Shown in pieces: positions 1 through 4,929 of a DNA stretch of 5,580 nucleotides. Position 1 is the stretch's first letter. Every line of letters begins with the position of its first letter. The position numbers were made by a program, and so were the translations under genes. Origin of the DNA: Rickettsiales bacterium (GTDB taxonomy: Bacteria > Pseudomonadota > Alphaproteobacteria > Rickettsiales > UBA3002); assembly GCA_021300075.1 (NCBI GenBank), contig JAJTIB010000050.1:1-5580 (forward strand), in the 5' to 3' direction. The notes under the pieces are model-generated. The model was not told where the DNA came from and made no database searches. It saw only the letters and a program-made list of their open reading frames with translations.

Positions 1-686
1 CGACGAAACTCGGCCTGCCGGGGATTCCCAATGCTTCGGAAGCCGTGATTGTTGCGCGCGATATCCTGCTCGCGGAACTCACGGGCGGGCAATACCATGT
101 GCTGCACATCTCTACGCGCGAGGCGGTGGAGCTGGTGCGTCAGGCCAAGAAAAAAGGGCTGCGCGTGACGGCGGAAGCAGCCCCGCATCACTTCACGCTG
201 ACGGATGAAGCCGTGCTCGACTACCGCACTTTCAGCAAAATGAACCCGCCCCTGCGCGCGGAGGAAGACCGGCAGGCAATCATTGAAGGATTGAAAGATG
301 GCACGATTGACGCCATCGCTACCGACCACGCGCCGCATGATCAGGAAAGTAAGCGCGTGCCGATGGAAGTCGCCTCGTTCGGGATTGTGGGGCTTGAGAC
401 CATGCTGGCGCTCAGCCTCGAGCTTTACCACCAGAAACTCATGCCCCTGCGCGATGTGCTGGCCGCGATGACCTATAAACCTGCGGATATCATTCATGTA
501 AATGCCGGGCGGTTGAAAAAGGGCGCGCCCGCCGACCTCGCCCTCATTGATCTTGAAAAAACATGGACGATTCTGAACGACGACCTGCACAGCAAATCGA
601 AAAACTCGCCTTTTGATGATCGACACGTCAAGGGCAAGGCCACGCGCACCGTGGTTGGTGGTGAAACGGTATATTGCAGTGACTAG
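1..686 (+). CDS. pyrC: Dihydroorotase, class I (3' part; 5' end outside window)
   Basis: This enzyme interconverts N-carbamoyl-aspartate and dihydroorotate in cytosolic de novo pyrimidine synthesis. The reading frame is already open at base 3 and ends at TAG 684-686, so about 227 C-terminal residues are visible. Counting from base 3, I see the metal-ligand regions of the class I amidohydrolase fold: HIST (His35), PHH (His62-63) and ATDHAPH (Asp108), with MNPPLR between the last two. The sequence then runs through FGIVGLET, the NAGRLKKGAPADLALID barrel-closing segment and the terminal SKSKNSPFDD / VVGGETVY motif typical of bacterial class I enzymes. No frameshift or missing key residue is seen in this part. 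The GTG at 45 is internal, because homology continues upstream of it (LGLPGIPNASEA). The next gene, pyrF, belongs to the same pathway but is separated by a repeat-bearing gap. Confidence 0.95.
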   Translation, partial: TKLGLPGIPNASEAVIVARDILLAELTGGQYHVLHISTREAVELVRQAKKKGLRVTAEAAPHHFTLTDEAVLDYRTFSKMNPPLRAEEDRQAIIEGLKDGTIDAIATDHAPHDQESKRVPMEVASFGIVGLETMLALSLELYHQKLMPLRDVLAAMTYKPADIIHVNAGRLKKGAPADLALIDLEKTWTILNDDLHSKSKNSPFDDRHVKGKATRTVVGGETVYCSD

Positions 687-688
687 AA

Positions 689-707
689 TCGAGAGTCGAG
701 AGTCGAG
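689..707. repeat. TCGAGAG tandem repeat, 7-bp period, cluster 1
   Basis: Two full TCGAGAG units and a partial third (TCGAG) follow directly, starting 3 bp after the pyrC stop codon. The same motif returns at 881-891 in direct orientation and, in variant form, at 971-997 in inverted orientation. The units are too short, and lack spacers, for a CRISPR array. Confidence 0.75.
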
Positions 708-755
708 TATTTTTAACTAACTGCCGGTTGAAAAAGAGTGAACAACATATTCTTC

Positions 756-786
756 CCCTCTCCCCCACGCTTCATGGGGGAGAGGG
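756..786. repeat. Perfect 12-bp GC-rich inverted repeat (hairpin)
   Basis: The arm CCCTCTCCCCCA (756-767) and its exact reverse complement TGGGGGAGAGGG (775-786) enclose the 7-nt loop CGCTTCA. The next base pair outward fails (C755/T787). No T-run follows on either strand, so it does not look like an intrinsic terminator. It could stabilise the pyrC 3' end or mark a small dispersed palindromic element. The CCCTCTCCCCC core is the kind of sequence found in repeated intergenic palindromes of proteobacteria; this link is from general knowledge and was not searched. Confidence 0.8.
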
Positions 787-865
787 TCGCGAAGCCTTAG
801 CGAGCGCAAGCGAGCTTAAGCGGCGCTGGGTGAGGGGGACGGCGTGAGAGAGAAATCAAATCTAA

Positions 866-891
866 TGACTAGAAAAGTGACGAGAGTCGAG
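866..891. repeat. TGACTAGAA plus CGAGAGTCGAG repeat, cluster 2
   Basis: TGACTAGAA (866-874) matches 680-688 exactly. After AAGTGA, CGAGAGTCGAG (881-891) matches 690-700 exactly. The two copies are therefore direct repeats flanking the hairpin at 756-786, with a 6-bp spacing difference between their two parts. Confidence 0.65.
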
Positions 892-920
892 CGGCAAGAG
901 TCATGCGATAGGCAGGGCTC

Positions 921-936
921 GCCCATGCATATGGGC
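921..936. repeat. Short palindrome upstream of the pyrF ribosome binding site
   Basis: GCCCAT (921-926) and ATGGGC (931-936) form a 6-bp stem around the loop GCAT. The right arm ends 14 nt before the GAGG of the pyrF ribosome binding site. It could form a small leader hairpin or be a protein-binding palindrome; there is no further support for either. Confidence 0.4.
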
Positions 937-950
937 AGATTTAGCGGCGT

Positions 951-954
951 GAGG
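951..954 (+). promoter_or_regulatory. Ribosome binding site of pyrF
   Basis: GAGG lies 5 nt before the ATG at 960. An in-frame TAG at 942-944 forbids any start further upstream. No ATG, GTG or TTG codon occurs downstream in frame before the conserved ICALD strand. The site therefore fixes the start, although the first residues are encoded by repeat DNA. Confidence 0.7.
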
Positions 955-959
955 ACAAC

Positions 960-1712
960 ATGACATCCCACTCGATTCTCGATTCTCGACGCTCGACCCT
1001 TCCTTATAACCCAATCATCTGCGCGCTGGATACGCAGGAGGTTGAGGCCGCATCGGAGCTTGCCGAAGCGGTGCGGCCACATGTGGGCGCAGTGAAGCTG
1101 GGGCTTGAATTTTTTACCGCGAACGGCGCAGCCGGCGTTACCAGAATCACCCGGCTGGGCGTGCCGGTATTTCTCGATCTCAAATTTCACGATATCCCCA
1201 ATACGGTGGCGAGCGCCATTGCGGCGACGGCGGGGCTCAACATGTTCATGCTTACCGTGCATACGAGCGGCGGCATCCATATGCTGCGCGCAGCGATTGA
1301 TGCGTCTGACCGCGTGGCGCAGATTACCGGTAAGGAGCGGCCGCTGGTCATTGGCGTGACGCTTCTCACCAGCCTGAATCAGGATGATGTGGCATTGCTG
1401 GGGTTCAAAGATTCGCTGAATGATCAGGTGGTGAGGCTCGCCGATCTTGCCCAGAGCGCAGGGCTTGACGGGGTTGTCTGCTCGCCGTTTGAAATCACGG
1501 CACTACGCAAAGCCATGGGCAAAGAGTTCACCCTTGTGGTTCCCGGTATCAGGCCGCAAGGCAGTGCCGCGGATGATCAGAAACGTGTGCTCACCCCGCG
1601 CGAGGCGCTCAAAAAAGGGGCGGATTATCTGGTCATTGGCCGCCCGATTACCGCCAGCGCAAATCCGGCCGAAGCCGCGCGCGCGATTGCATCTGGCCTT
1701 CAACAGGAGTAG
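960..1712 (+). CDS. pyrF: Orotidine 5'-phosphate decarboxylase
   Basis: The enzyme decarboxylates OMP to UMP, the last step of de novo UMP synthesis, in the cytosol. The 250-residue product is a TIM barrel with all expected catalytic elements: Asp24 in ICALDT, Lys46 in AVKLG, and the Asp73-x-Lys75-xx-Asp78 signature in LDLKFHDIPNT. Phosphate-binding elements follow, VVPGIRP (193-199) and VIGRPIT with Arg228. Length is normal to slightly long. The odd part is the N-terminus: residues 5-14 (SILDSRRSTL) are read from an inverted copy of the 7-bp repeat found upstream, and family similarity begins only near residue 18 (PIICALD). The start is forced by an upstream in-frame stop and a GAGG site. 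The gpx gene starts 9 bp after the stop, which suggests co-transcription. Confidence 0.95.
   Translation: MTSHSILDSRRSTLPYNPIICALDTQEVEAASELAEAVRPHVGAVKLGLEFFTANGAAGVTRITRLGVPVFLDLKFHDIPNTVASAIAATAGLNMFMLTVHTSGGIHMLRAAIDASDRVAQITGKERPLVIGVTLLTSLNQDDVALLGFKDSLNDQVVRLADLAQSAGLDGVVCSPFEITALRKAMGKEFTLVVPGIRPQGSAADDQKRVLTPREALKKGADYLVIGRPITASANPAEAARAIASGLQQE
971..997. repeat. TCGAGA-type repeat, inverted cluster inside the pyrF 5' end
   Basis: On the - strand this stretch reads as GTCGAGC, GTCGAGA, ATCGAGA, ATCGAG, a 7-bp period repeat of the same family as 689-707 and 881-891 but in opposite orientation. It lies inside the pyrF coding region, starting at its fourth codon, and encodes the peptide SILDSRRST. 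The outermost copies (689-707 and 971-997) are inverted with respect to each other and bracket the intergenic hairpin. Confidence 0.7.
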
Positions 1713-1715
1713 GAG
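1711..1715 (+). promoter_or_regulatory. Ribosome binding site of the peroxidase, overlapping the pyrF stop
   Basis: AGGAG lies 6 nt before the ATG at 1722 and shares bases with the pyrF TAG stop (1710-1712). A second AGGAG is at 1704-1708. The arrangement suggests translational coupling or at least a common transcript. Confidence 0.65.
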
Positions 1716-1721
1716 TTACCC

Positions 1722-2279
1722 ATGCGTCGATCATTTTTTCGTTTTTTACTGGCAGGTTTTATGGCAACTCAGGCTCACGCTGCCCCCAGCACCCAGACTG
1801 CGTATGATTTCAGCTTCACGCGGATTGATGGCGAGCCCATGCCGCTATCGGCCTATCGCGGCAAGGTGCTGCTTGTCGTCAATACCGCTTCGGAATGCGG
1901 CTTCACCAAACAATATGAGGGGCTCGAAGAGCTTTATCAGCAATTCAAAGACGAAGGGCTGGTGATTATCGGCGTGCCCTCCAACGATTTTGGCGGGCAG
2001 GAGCCGGGCACGAACGCCGAGATCAAAGAATTCTGCGAATCCAAATTCCGCATTACTTTTCCGCTCGCAGGCAAAGAAGTTGTGAGTGGGGCAAACGCTG
2101 CGCGATTTTACCTCTGGGCGGCGGAGGTGCTTGGCAAAGACAACGCACCAAGCTGGAATTTTCATAAATACCTGATCGGGCGCGACGGCAAGCTGATTGA
2201 TTATTTCTCGGCCATGACATCCCCCACTGCGGGGAGTCTCGTCAGCGCTGTCGAAAAAGCGCTGGCGGCGAAGCCTTAG
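1722..2279 (+). CDS. Glutathione peroxidase family protein, predicted exported
   Basis: This is a thiol peroxidase of the GPx family that would reduce hydrogen peroxide or lipid hydroperoxides. The 185-residue product starts with a likely Sec signal peptide: RR at the N-terminus, a hydrophobic core FFRFLLAGFMA, and probable cleavage after AHA at residue 20. That places the mature enzyme in the periplasm. The thioredoxin-like fold shows VVNTASECGFT with peroxidatic Cys59, VPSNDFGGQEPG with Gln93, and SWNFHKYLIG with Trp145 and Asn146, so the Cys-Gln-Trp-Asn tetrad is complete. Cys105 in EIKEFC lies 46 residues after Cys59, the same spacing as Cys36-Cys82 in yeast Gpx3, so a two-Cys, thioredoxin-type mechanism is likely despite the family name. 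These are the only two cysteines. Its stop overlaps that of the convergent gene. Confidence 0.92.
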   Translation: MRRSFFRFLLAGFMATQAHAAPSTQTAYDFSFTRIDGEPMPLSAYRGKVLLVVNTASECGFTKQYEGLEELYQQFKDEGLVIIGVPSNDFGGQEPGTNAEIKEFCESKFRITFPLAGKEVVSGANAARFYLWAAEVLGKDNAPSWNFHKYLIGRDGKLIDYFSAMTSPTAGSLVSAVEKALAAKP

Positions 2280-2288
2280 CGTTTTATT
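2254..2288. terminator. Candidate bidirectional intrinsic terminator at overlapping stop codons
   Basis: On +, CGCT-GGC (2260-2266) pairs with GCC (2273-2275) and AGCG (2278-2281) around a GGCGAA loop, with a TT bulge at 2276-2277, followed at once by TTTTATT. On -, the same stem is followed by CTTTTTC, because AAAAA precedes it at 2254-2258. A and T tracts can extend the stem through a G-T pair. It would end both the pyrF-gpx transcript and the convergent membrane-protein transcript. The bulge and short stem make it weaker than a classic terminator. A competing hairpin (2240-2249 with 2258-2267) overlaps it. Confidence 0.5.
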
Positions 2289-3283
2289 GCCTGGGGTGTC
2301 TCTGCGCGCATTTCTTCGCGTGCTGCAAAACTTTGAGCAGTAGGTTGCGGTTGTAATTTTGTCAGGCGCTGCTGCAACGCTACTTTGATTTCCTGCGGCG
2401 GTATTTTGACCCCTTTTTGTTGCGCCAGATACTGCGCGATGTCCTGCACCAAAGTTACTTGCACTGGTACGGGCTGAGCAGCAATAATGCGAGCAGCGGC
2501 ATCTTCAAGACGCGCCATCGCTTCGGGCCGTACACCCGAATCCGTCATCTGGTTACGCGGCGAAAGAAAGAGCATGGTATTAGAGAATAGATAACAGGCT
2601 AGTTGCAGTGTTGAAAAGAAATAAGGCTGCACCTTCTTGCCCTGATAAGTGCTGTTCCTTTTGCGAAAATCCTCGACCATGTTACCGGCGAGAAAAATAT
2701 TCCCAGCCGCATAAAGCGAGCCCGAAACCCGCAATGGTTTTTCTTTGGCAAACGCGATTGTCTTATCAAACCAACTACCGTTTTCGGCTTTTTTTCGTGC
2801 CTCGGGATCTTCTTTAATGAGTAGCCCGGCCAGCGCACCAGTCAAGATACACGCCCCCATCCAGAAATCTTTCGTGATGCCCTTGGCCATCAACATACCC
2901 GCACCCAGCGCATAACTGCTATTGAGGATCTCGGAGGGATGCGCGTACAGAAATTGCTCGGTTTTTTCCCAGAAGGACTTTTCTTTAAGCAGGGATGATT
3001 GGGCGCGTATTTCGCTAGGAATGACGATGCCGTTTTTGTAAAAATGCTGCTCTAGTCTGCCGGCGAGGATGTGCAGCTGCTGCTCCGTATGCGGATTGCC
3101 ATACCATGCTGCCGCGCCACCGCCCACAAGCCAGGTAGCCGCACTCGCGACAACATTTTTCTTCCCACGCATATGGCCCGCCACCATCATCGCCGCATCG
3201 CCCAGCATATAACTCACACCCGCGAGCTTCAGCTTGCGTTCGAGGGATACTGGCGCTTCTTTCTCTGATGTCGCGTCGCGCAT
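2276..3283 (-). CDS. Multi-pass membrane protein of unknown function with internal repeats
   Basis: I do not recognise this protein. With the preferred start it has 335 residues. The N-terminus is charged and probably cytoplasmic. Hydrophobic segments lie around residues 20-37, 44-60, 120-135, 142-156, 187-201 and 222-241, suggesting about six membrane passes in helical pairs. The block SFWEKTEQF...P...SSYALG (103-127) recurs 67 residues later as SWFDKTIAF...P...SLYAAG (170-194), and a related SYMLGDAAMM sits near residues 24-33. The C-terminal 80 or so residues are polar, probably helical and rich in Q and A, perhaps a cytoplasmic domain. The start chosen is ATG 3283, preceded by AAGGAG. A TTG at 3325 and an ATG at 3298 are longer alternatives with no comparable binding site. 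It converges on gpx with a 4-bp overlap and is divergent from the symporter. Confidence 0.75.
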   Translation of the reverse strand: MRDATSEKEAPVSLERKLKLAGVSYMLGDAAMMVAGHMRGKKNVVASAATWLVGGGAAAWYGNPHTEQQLHILAGRLEQHFYKNGIVIPSEIRAQSSLLKEKSFWEKTEQFLYAHPSEILNSSYALGAGMLMAKGITKDFWMGACILTGALAGLLIKEDPEARKKAENGSWFDKTIAFAKEKPLRVSGSLYAAGNIFLAGNMVEDFRKRNSTYQGKKVQPYFFSTLQLACYLFSNTMLFLSPRNQMTDSGVRPEAMARLEDAAARIIAAQPVPVQVTLVQDIAQYLAQQKGVKIPPQEIKVALQQRLTKLQPQPTAQSFAAREEMRAETPQAIKR

Positions 3284-3287
3284 GACA

Positions 3288-3293
3288 CTCCTT
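3288..3293 (-). promoter_or_regulatory. Ribosome binding site deciding the start of the membrane protein
   Basis: Read on -, the sequence is AAAAGGAGTGTCATG: a strong AAGGAG motif ending 4 nt before the ATG at 3283. It is much better than anything before the TTG at 3325 or the ATG at 3298, so the shorter protein is favoured. Confidence 0.6.
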
Positions 3294-3298
3294 TTCAT

Positions 3299-3355
3299 TT
3301 TCAGTCTAACAGAGGGATGTGACAAACGTGTGACAGCCTGCTATCAAGACTGAAA
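3299..3355. promoter_or_regulatory. Divergent control region: 9-bp inverted repeat enclosing tandem TGTGACA
   Basis: TTTCAGTCT (3299-3307) and AGACTGAAA (3347-3355) are exact inverted repeats 39 bp apart. Between them TGTGACA occurs twice (3318-3324 and 3329-3335) with an 11-bp period, about one helical turn, which suits cooperative protein binding on one DNA face. The region lies between the starts of the divergent membrane protein and symporter genes, so one regulator could control both. No regulator gene is present in the window, and the binding protein is unknown. Confidence 0.4.
3319..3347 (+). promoter_or_regulatory. Candidate sigma-70-type promoter of the symporter
   Basis: GTGACA (3319-3324; 5 of 6 to TTGACA) and TATCAA (3342-3347; 4 of 6 to TATAAT) are separated by 17 bp. 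Transcription would begin near 3354, giving a short leader of about 24 nt to the preferred start at 3378. Both TGTGACA copies overlap the -35 and spacer, so a protein bound there would be expected to affect this promoter. Confidence 0.4.
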
Positions 3356-3365
3356 CCTCGCAATG

Positions 3366-3372
3366 AAGGTGG
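3366..3372 (+). promoter_or_regulatory. Possible ribosome binding site deciding the symporter start
   Basis: AAGGTGG, with the AAGG core 8 nt before the ATG at 3378. The other candidate start, ATG 3363, has no purine-rich site before it, so the start at 3378 is preferred. The difference is only five residues. Confidence 0.45.
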
Positions 3373-3377
3373 CGCGC

Positions 3378-4772
3378 ATGGATATTATTACCAGCACATT
3401 TCAGTGGCTTATAGAGCATTTTGTCGCCGCGCTCTCGGCGGTGCTGTTTTATGATATTGGGGGGTTTGCCTTCATCGTGCTGTGGCTTATGGCGGCAGCA
3501 GTATTTTTCACCGTCTATTTGCGCGGGGTGAATTTCCGCCTGTTTCGCCATGCGCTGCGTATTGTCTCCGGCCGTGATAAAGAAACGAGCGCATCTCACG
3601 GCGAAGTAAGCCCCCTTCAGGCTTTGTTCTCAGCGATTGCGGCAACCGTTGGCCTTGGCTCGATTGCGGGAATTTCGGTGGCCATTGCAGTCGGTGGGCC
3701 GGGCGCGACGCTATGGGTGGTCGTCGCCGGGCTCCTTGGCATGGCGAGTAAATTCGCCGAAGTTACCCTCTCGATGCAATACCGTAGAATTGATGCAGAC
3801 GGCAAAGTCTTCGGCGGTCCGATTCAATATCTGCAAAGCGGCATGGCCGAAATCGGGTTACCGTTTTTTGGGAAATTTCTGGCGGTGCTGTTTGCGATCT
3901 TCTGCCTGGGCGGCGCCATTGGTGGCGGCAATATGTTTCAATCCAATCAAGCGGTCAAAATGCTGGCTTATGAAATCCCTGCCCTCGCGCAGATGCAATG
4001 GGTCATTTCGCTGGCCTTCGCCCTGCTGGTAGGGCTGGTACTTTTTGGCTCGATCCAGCGCATTGCCCGTGTGGCGGAGAAAATCTCGCCGCTGAAGGGG
4101 ATTTTATATCTGATCTGCGCCCTCATCATCGTCGCCGCCAATATCGAGAATCTTGGTCATGCGCTACGACTGATGGTGACGGGTGCGTTCACGCCCGAAG
4201 GCGTCGCGGGCGGATTTCTTGGGATGCTAGCAATCGCCTTCAAGCGTGCCTTATTTGCCAATGAAGCAGGTCTTGGCTCCGCCCCCATCGCCCATGCTGC
4301 CGCCCGAACCGTGCCGGTACGCGAAGGAGCAGTCGCCCTGCTCGAGCCGTTCTTTGCCGCTATGATTGCGCTACTCACCGGCCTCATTGTCACCATCAGC
4401 GGCGCCTATCAAGGTGCGAATCTTGAGGAGGGCGTGCTCATTGCCGCCCGCGCCTTTGCTACTGTCGGGGACTGGTTTACCATCATGCTGGCGGTGAATG
4501 TGGTGCTTTTTGCTTATTCCACCACGATTGGCTGGAGTTATTACGGCGAAATCGCCTGGAGCCACCTCTTTGGCCGCCGTGCCATTAAACTTTATTATGT
4601 GTTATTTTGCGTGGCCAGTTTTGCGGGCGGTATTTTACATTTCGGCATCGTGCTCGATTTTTCTGACTTGCTCATCCTTGGGATGTCGCTGCCCAATATC
4701 CTTGCGCTTTACCTCTTGCGCCGGAAAATAAAAACCGCGCTTCAGGCTTATCTGAGCCACCATGTGGTATGA
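3378..4772 (+). CDS. Sodium:amino-acid (alanine/glycine) symporter, AGCS family
   Basis: This is an inner-membrane carrier that takes up a small neutral amino acid, typically alanine or glycine, driven by sodium. The 464-residue product has a normal length for the family and about ten hydrophobic segments. Family landmarks appear in order: ATVGLGSIAGISVAIAVGG (about 89-107), GGPIQYLQSG (146-155), FGSIQRIARVAEKISPLKG, the strongly typical ANEAGLGSAPIAHAAA (294-309), LLEPF (321-325), TTIGWSYYGE (382-391) and the terminal FSDLLILGMSLPNILALYLL region. Three changes from the motifs I recall stand out: GTGN is read as GLGS, EPFID-T appears as EPFFAA, and FSTMISWSYYG as YSTTIGWSYYG. Substrate choice cannot be fixed from sequence. 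No terminator is seen before the convergent tRNA 25 bp away. Confidence 0.9.
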   Translation: MDIITSTFQWLIEHFVAALSAVLFYDIGGFAFIVLWLMAAAVFFTVYLRGVNFRLFRHALRIVSGRDKETSASHGEVSPLQALFSAIAATVGLGSIAGISVAIAVGGPGATLWVVVAGLLGMASKFAEVTLSMQYRRIDADGKVFGGPIQYLQSGMAEIGLPFFGKFLAVLFAIFCLGGAIGGGNMFQSNQAVKMLAYEIPALAQMQWVISLAFALLVGLVLFGSIQRIARVAEKISPLKGILYLICALIIVAANIENLGHALRLMVTGAFTPEGVAGGFLGMLAIAFKRALFANEAGLGSAPIAHAAARTVPVREGAVALLEPFFAAMIALLTGLIVTISGAYQGANLEEGVLIAARAFATVGDWFTIMLAVNVVLFAYSTTIGWSYYGEIAWSHLFGRRAIKLYYVLFCVASFAGGILHFGIVLDFSDLLILGMSLPNILALYLLRRKIKTALQAYLSHHVV

Positions 4773-4797
4773 GGATTATAGCGGGTGAGGCGGATAA

Positions 4798-4873
4798 TGG
4801 TGAGCTCGGTGGGGATCGAACCCACGACAACACGATTAAAAGTCGTGTGCTCTACCAACTGAGCTACGAGCTC
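4798..4873 (-). tRNA. tRNA-Lys (anticodon UUU), CCA encoded
   Basis: On - the sequence folds as a full cloverleaf. The acceptor stem GAGCTCG pairs with CGAGCTC over 7 bp. The D-stem is GCTC/GAGC with loop AGTTGGTA. The anticodon stem is CACGA/TCGTG with loop CTTTTAA. The T-stem is GTGGG/CCCAC with loop TTCGATC. The discriminator is A and the 3' CCA is encoded at 4798-4800. Anticodon TTT occupies 4838-4840 on +. Total length is 76 nt and all stems pair fully. It decodes AAA and AAG. It lies 44 bp downstream of tgt on the same strand, but it is not a substrate of Tgt, which acts on GUN anticodons. Confidence 0.97.
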
Positions 4874-4901
4874 TCACCGGAAATCCGAATCGCAAGGGCG
4901 C

Positions 4902-4929
4902 AACTTACGGAGAATCCTCAGCTTGTCAA
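4902..4929 (-). promoter_or_regulatory. Candidate tRNA-Lys promoter overlapping the tgt 3' end
   Basis: On -, a perfect TTGACA (4924-4929) is followed after 16 bp by TAAGTT (4902-4907), which keeps the most conserved first, second and last bases of TATAAT. The stretch after the -10 (GCGCCC) is GC-rich, like the discriminators of stringently controlled stable-RNA promoters. Transcription would start near 4895, about 22 nt before the tRNA. The -35 is written in the Leu-Thr codons just before the tgt stop. Confidence 0.42.

Larger units (their letters stand above)
687..959. other. Repeat-bearing intergenic region between pyrC and pyrF
   Basis: This gap has no convincing gene. It holds a TCGAGAG repeat cluster just after the pyrC stop and a perfect 12-bp GC-rich hairpin. 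An AGCGAGC-rich stretch follows at about 799-826, then a G-rich tract (GGGTGAGGGGGACGG) and a second TCGAGAG-type cluster. A short palindrome and the pyrF ribosome binding site come last. The string TGACTAGAA occurs identically at 680-688 (overlapping the pyrC stop) and 866-874, each copy just before a CGAGAGTCGAG motif, so the hairpin lies between direct repeats. The composition resembles the small dispersed intergenic elements seen in many proteobacterial chromosomes. Whether it is mobile cannot be told from one copy. Confidence 0.6.

Noticed and set aside
756..786. The 12-bp hairpin as an intrinsic terminator of pyrC
   Set aside because: There is no T-run after the stem on + or -. It is kept as a repeat only.
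689..997. Possible CRISPR array or iterons from TCGAGAG repeats
   Set aside because: Units are 7 bp with no spacers, clusters are irregular and change orientation, and no cas or replication gene is present.
816..1280. A 154-codon open frame on - across the pyrF 5' end and the intergenic repeats
   Set aside because: It lies antisense to clear pyrF coding sequence, its C-terminal SPSPSAA comes from the GC-rich repeat, and the composition is Arg/His/Cys-rich as expected of a shadow frame.
3284..3325. Longer starts for the membrane protein (TTG 3325, ATG 3298)
   Set aside because: Neither has a purine-rich site at a proper distance, while ATG 3283 follows AAGGAG. The longer form would also run into the operator-like repeats.
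4724..4758. Terminator for tRNA-Lys on -, using the T-rich tract read from 4724-4734
   Set aside because: The only nearby stem (GGCT/AGCC, 4 bp) is weak and about 10 nt from the T-tract, and it lies within the symporter coding end.
4775..4780. A perfect TATAAT on -
   Set aside because: It lies downstream of the tRNA with no acceptable -35 at 16-18 bp and would transcribe only the symporter antisense strand.
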